Shown here: in pieces, positions 4,853 through 6,230 of the stretch
How positions within the stretch are numbered: the stretch's first letter is position 1
Layout: the number at the start of each line of letters is the position of its first letter
Assembly (NCBI GenBank): GCA_027039295.1
Contig: JALWEW010000150.1
Location: 1-6,230 of the forward strand
Direction: 5' to 3'
DNA: 6,230 nt
DNA from: Acidilobaceae archaeon
GTDB taxonomy: Archaea; Thermoproteota; Thermoprotei_A; Sulfolobales; Acidilobaceae
Translations under genes and position numbers: made by a program
Notes under the pieces: model-generated
Databases searched by the model: none
The model's input: the letters and a program-made list of their open reading frames with translations, nothing else
What the model was told of the DNA's origin: nothing

Positions 4853-5925
4853 TCCAGCCACTCCTCGAGAGCACCTCCGAGGGTGTGCGGCATTATCGCC
4901 AGTCTCACACCCCCAAAGCTGGGGCACCTGTAGGCCCTATAGCCTCGAGCCTGCAGCTCCCTGTGGATCCTCCAGTGCCTCGGGTGGGTGAGGCAAACCA
5001 CGGGGCTCTCGGGGGGGTGTGGCGACCCGTAGGGCCCCGCCTCCACTAGCTCTCCATAGACCCTCGAGGCGGCCCTCATGAGTTCCCCCGTGAGGCGGGG
5101 CATGGCGTTTTCGAGTCTCTCGGCTATGAAGGCCGCTGCCATGAGGGGTGCCGCGGGCCTCGTGCCCAGGAGGCCGAATTGCCTACCGCCCGGTATGTAG
5201 GGCGCCTCGAACCAGAGATCCTCTATGACCGATTCGTCATACGCGAGCAACACGCCCACCCCGATGGGGGCCTCAGGGATCTTATGCATGTCGAGAGCCA
5301 TGGTCCTAACCATAGAGTCGAGGGCCCTGGGGGCCTTGGGGTTCCCGAGGTAGGCGAGGAGTGAGCCGGTGAACGCCGCGTCCACGTGCACTATTGAGTC
5401 GTACCTTCTAGCCACCCGTGCTATGGCCTCTACGGGATCCAGGTAGCCCGTCTCGGTTGTGCCGAGGGTGGCCACGACGAGGGAGCCCGGGTTCTCCTCT
5501 AGCACGGCCTCTAGGGCGGCGAGGTCCGGCGCGTACCCGTCGATAGCCCTGACAACGATTTCCTCGAGCCCGGCTATGCGGGCCGCCTTGGATATCGAGT
5601 AGTGGGCGCTGGGGAAGTAGACCACCCTCTCGTAGCCTTCCTCTCTAGCGTGTAGCACGGCTAGTATGTTAGACTCGGTAGCGCCGCTAGTCACCCAGCC
5701 CGGATAGGGGTGTCCGAGGGCCGAGCGGGAAGCAAAGCCTACGACAAGCTTGACCGCCTCTAGGACCTCGGGGTGAGAGTGGGGGTCGCCTAGGTTCACG
5801 CCGGCCCAGCGCATCGCTTCGTCTAGAGCGCATGAGGGAGGCTCGGGTATCATGCCCCCTATGACGCGGCTAGCCCTCGAGGGCCCCGAAGAGCCGCACA
5901 CGATCTCCTCGACGAGGCCAGCCAT
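4816..5925 (-). CDS. mfnA: PLP-dependent decarboxylase, MfnA family (aspartate/tyrosine decarboxylase)
   Basis: Group II pyridoxal-phosphate decarboxylase of the archaeal MfnA type. In methanogens this family makes tyramine for methanofuran; in non-methanogens the expected reaction is L-aspartate to beta-alanine for coenzyme A, which is the more likely role here. In the 369 residues, TSGATESN (79-86) is the PLP phosphate loop, H108 in PSAHYS should stack on the PLP ring, D182 in HVDAAF should pair with the pyridine nitrogen, and K215 in DMHKIPEAPIG should form the Schiff base. The ATG at 5925 follows GGGGAG by only 2 nt, and a TATA box sits about 38 bp upstream, giving a leader of about 12 nt. 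The FdhE-like gene overlaps its 3' end. Substrate cannot be decided from sequence alone; glutamate is a less likely alternative. Confidence 0.92.
   Translation of the reverse strand: MAGLVEEIVCGSSGPSRASRVIGGMIPEPPSCALDEAMRWAGVNLGDPHSHPEVLEAVKLVVGFASRSALGHPYPGWVTSGATESNILAVLHAREEGYERVVYFPSAHYSISKAARIAGLEEIVVRAIDGYAPDLAALEAVLEENPGSLVVATLGTTETGYLDPVEAIARVARRYDSIVHVDAAFTGSLLAYLGNPKAPRALDSMVRTMALDMHKIPEAPIGVGVLLAYDESVIEDLWFEAPYIPGGRQFGLLGTRPAAPLMAAAFIAERLENAMPRLTGELMRAASRVYGELVEAGPYGSPHPPESPVVCLTHPRHWRIHRELQARGYRAYRCPSFGGVRLAIMPHTLGGALEEWLECLKMVARGASD
4861..4866 (-). promoter_or_regulatory. Shine-Dalgarno sequence of the FdhE-like gene
   Basis: GAGGAG on the minus strand, inside the 3' end of the decarboxylase gene and 8 nt before GTG 4852. 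It decides the choice of that GTG over the more distal in-frame codons and implies translation of the two genes from one mRNA. Confidence 0.55.
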
Positions 5926-5958
5926 GACTCCCCAAATCGAACCCCTCCTTGGTCGGGC

Positions 5959-5968
5959 TTAATATAAT
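5959..5968 (-). promoter_or_regulatory. TATA box of the decarboxylase/FdhE-like transcript
   Basis: ATTATATTAA on the minus strand, flanked by GC-rich DNA. The centre is about 38 bp upstream of ATG 5925, predicting transcription from about 5937. The better-looking GGAGGGG further up would then lie outside or at the edge of the mRNA, leaving GGGGAG near 5928-5933 as the possible ribosome-binding site. The remainder of 5969-6051 holds only a pyrimidine-rich stretch (minus-strand CTCTTTCT, 6038-6045) that could end the upstream transcript. Confidence 0.65.
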
Positions 5969-6051
5969 GCCGGGAGGGGGGTACCTGAGTTCAGCTTGAA
6001 GGCTGTCAGATAAGGAGTGAGGGTTTCGGGTGGTAGGGTAGAAAGAGCCGT

Positions 6052-6230
6052 TCAGGGTATGATTAGTGAGTAGAGATAGGGGGCTGCTAGGCCCACTACT
6101 AGCACTATCAGCGCCGCGGCCGTTAGAGTCGCGACCACGCTCGCGGGAGGCGCCTCCACGGGTTCCTCGGGCGCCGCCAGCTCCCTTATTGCTATGACGT
6201 AGTAGACGGCGCTTATCCCGCTATTCACGA
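6052..6230 (-). CDS. nuoN: C-terminal end of a NuoN-like proton-translocating membrane subunit
   Basis: Only the last 59 codons are visible; the gene continues beyond the right edge. The segment NSGISAVYYVIAIREL matches the Tyr-rich end of a transmembrane helix typical of NuoN/MrpD-type antiporter-like subunits. It is followed by a polar, Pro/Glu-rich loop (APEEPVEAPP) and a final hydrophobic helix of about 25 residues ending SLIIP before TGA at 6054-6052. NuoN belongs to NADH:quinone oxidoreductase-like complexes, but the same fold occurs in membrane-bound hydrogenases and Mrp antiporters, and this fragment cannot separate them. It lies 126 bp upstream of the decarboxylase, which has its own promoter. 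Confidence 0.65.
   Translation of the reverse strand, partial: VNSGISAVYYVIAIRELAAPEEPVEAPPASVVATLTAAALIVLVVGLAAPYLYSLIIP

Noticed and set aside
4853..4927. Upstream extension of the FdhE-like gene to about 269 residues
   Set aside because: It would lie fully inside the decarboxylase C-terminus, while GTG 4852 has a good GAGGAG site at proper spacing.
5985..6060. Minus-strand intergenic stretch with three CTGA boxes as a possible C/D guide RNA
   Set aside because: No RTGATGA C box is visible on either side.

Overview
The window looks like chromosomal DNA of a hyperthermophilic archaeon of the Thermoproteota (Crenarchaeota), most probably Desulfurococcales or a close relative. The evidence is the high GC content, the heavy use of AGG/AGA for Arg and ATA for Ile, GTG and TTG starts, archaeal TATA boxes about 25-40 bp upstream of starts, near-leaderless genes, an archaeal L7Ae, an archaeal-type prolyl-tRNA synthetase relative and an MfnA-family decarboxylase. 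This assignment comes from gene content and style, not from a database search.

Layout. (1) Positions 1-1092, minus: an incomplete class IIa aminoacyl-tRNA synthetase of the ProRS family, whose C-terminus lies outside the window. It departs from ordinary archaeal ProRS at several active-site positions. (2) 1093-1263: an intergenic stretch with the synthetase promoter and a nested inverted repeat. (3) 1264-1647, minus: L7Ae, the kink-turn RNA-binding protein of the ribosome, box C/D and H/ACA sRNPs and RNase P. Its short leader has a hairpin flanked by GA dinucleotides next to the Shine-Dalgarno sequence, which may be an autoregulatory site. (4) 1707-1714: one palindromic TATA box between the divergent L7Ae and pyrophosphatase genes. 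(5) 1736-4121, plus: a likely three-gene run of inorganic pyrophosphatase, an unrecognised secreted and membrane-anchored protein, and a metallo-beta-lactamase/beta-CASP-like nuclease. (6) 4118-5925, minus: an FdhE-like four-CxxC metal protein downstream of, and overlapping, a pyridoxal-phosphate decarboxylase of the MfnA/aspartate decarboxylase family. (7) 6052-6230, minus: the C-terminal end of a NuoN-like proton-pumping membrane subunit.

How they fit together. The left half is information processing (tRNA charging, ribosome/sRNP assembly, probable RNA processing), with pyrophosphatase removing the PPi released by synthetases and polymerases. The right half is metabolism: beta-alanine for coenzyme A, an accessory factor for a metal- or molybdopterin-containing redox enzyme, and a respiratory or hydrogenase-type complex. 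No mobile element, CRISPR array, tRNA or rRNA gene was seen. The features most worth a second look are the altered ProRS-like active site, the L7Ae leader, and the unknown anchored protein placed between pyrophosphatase and nuclease.
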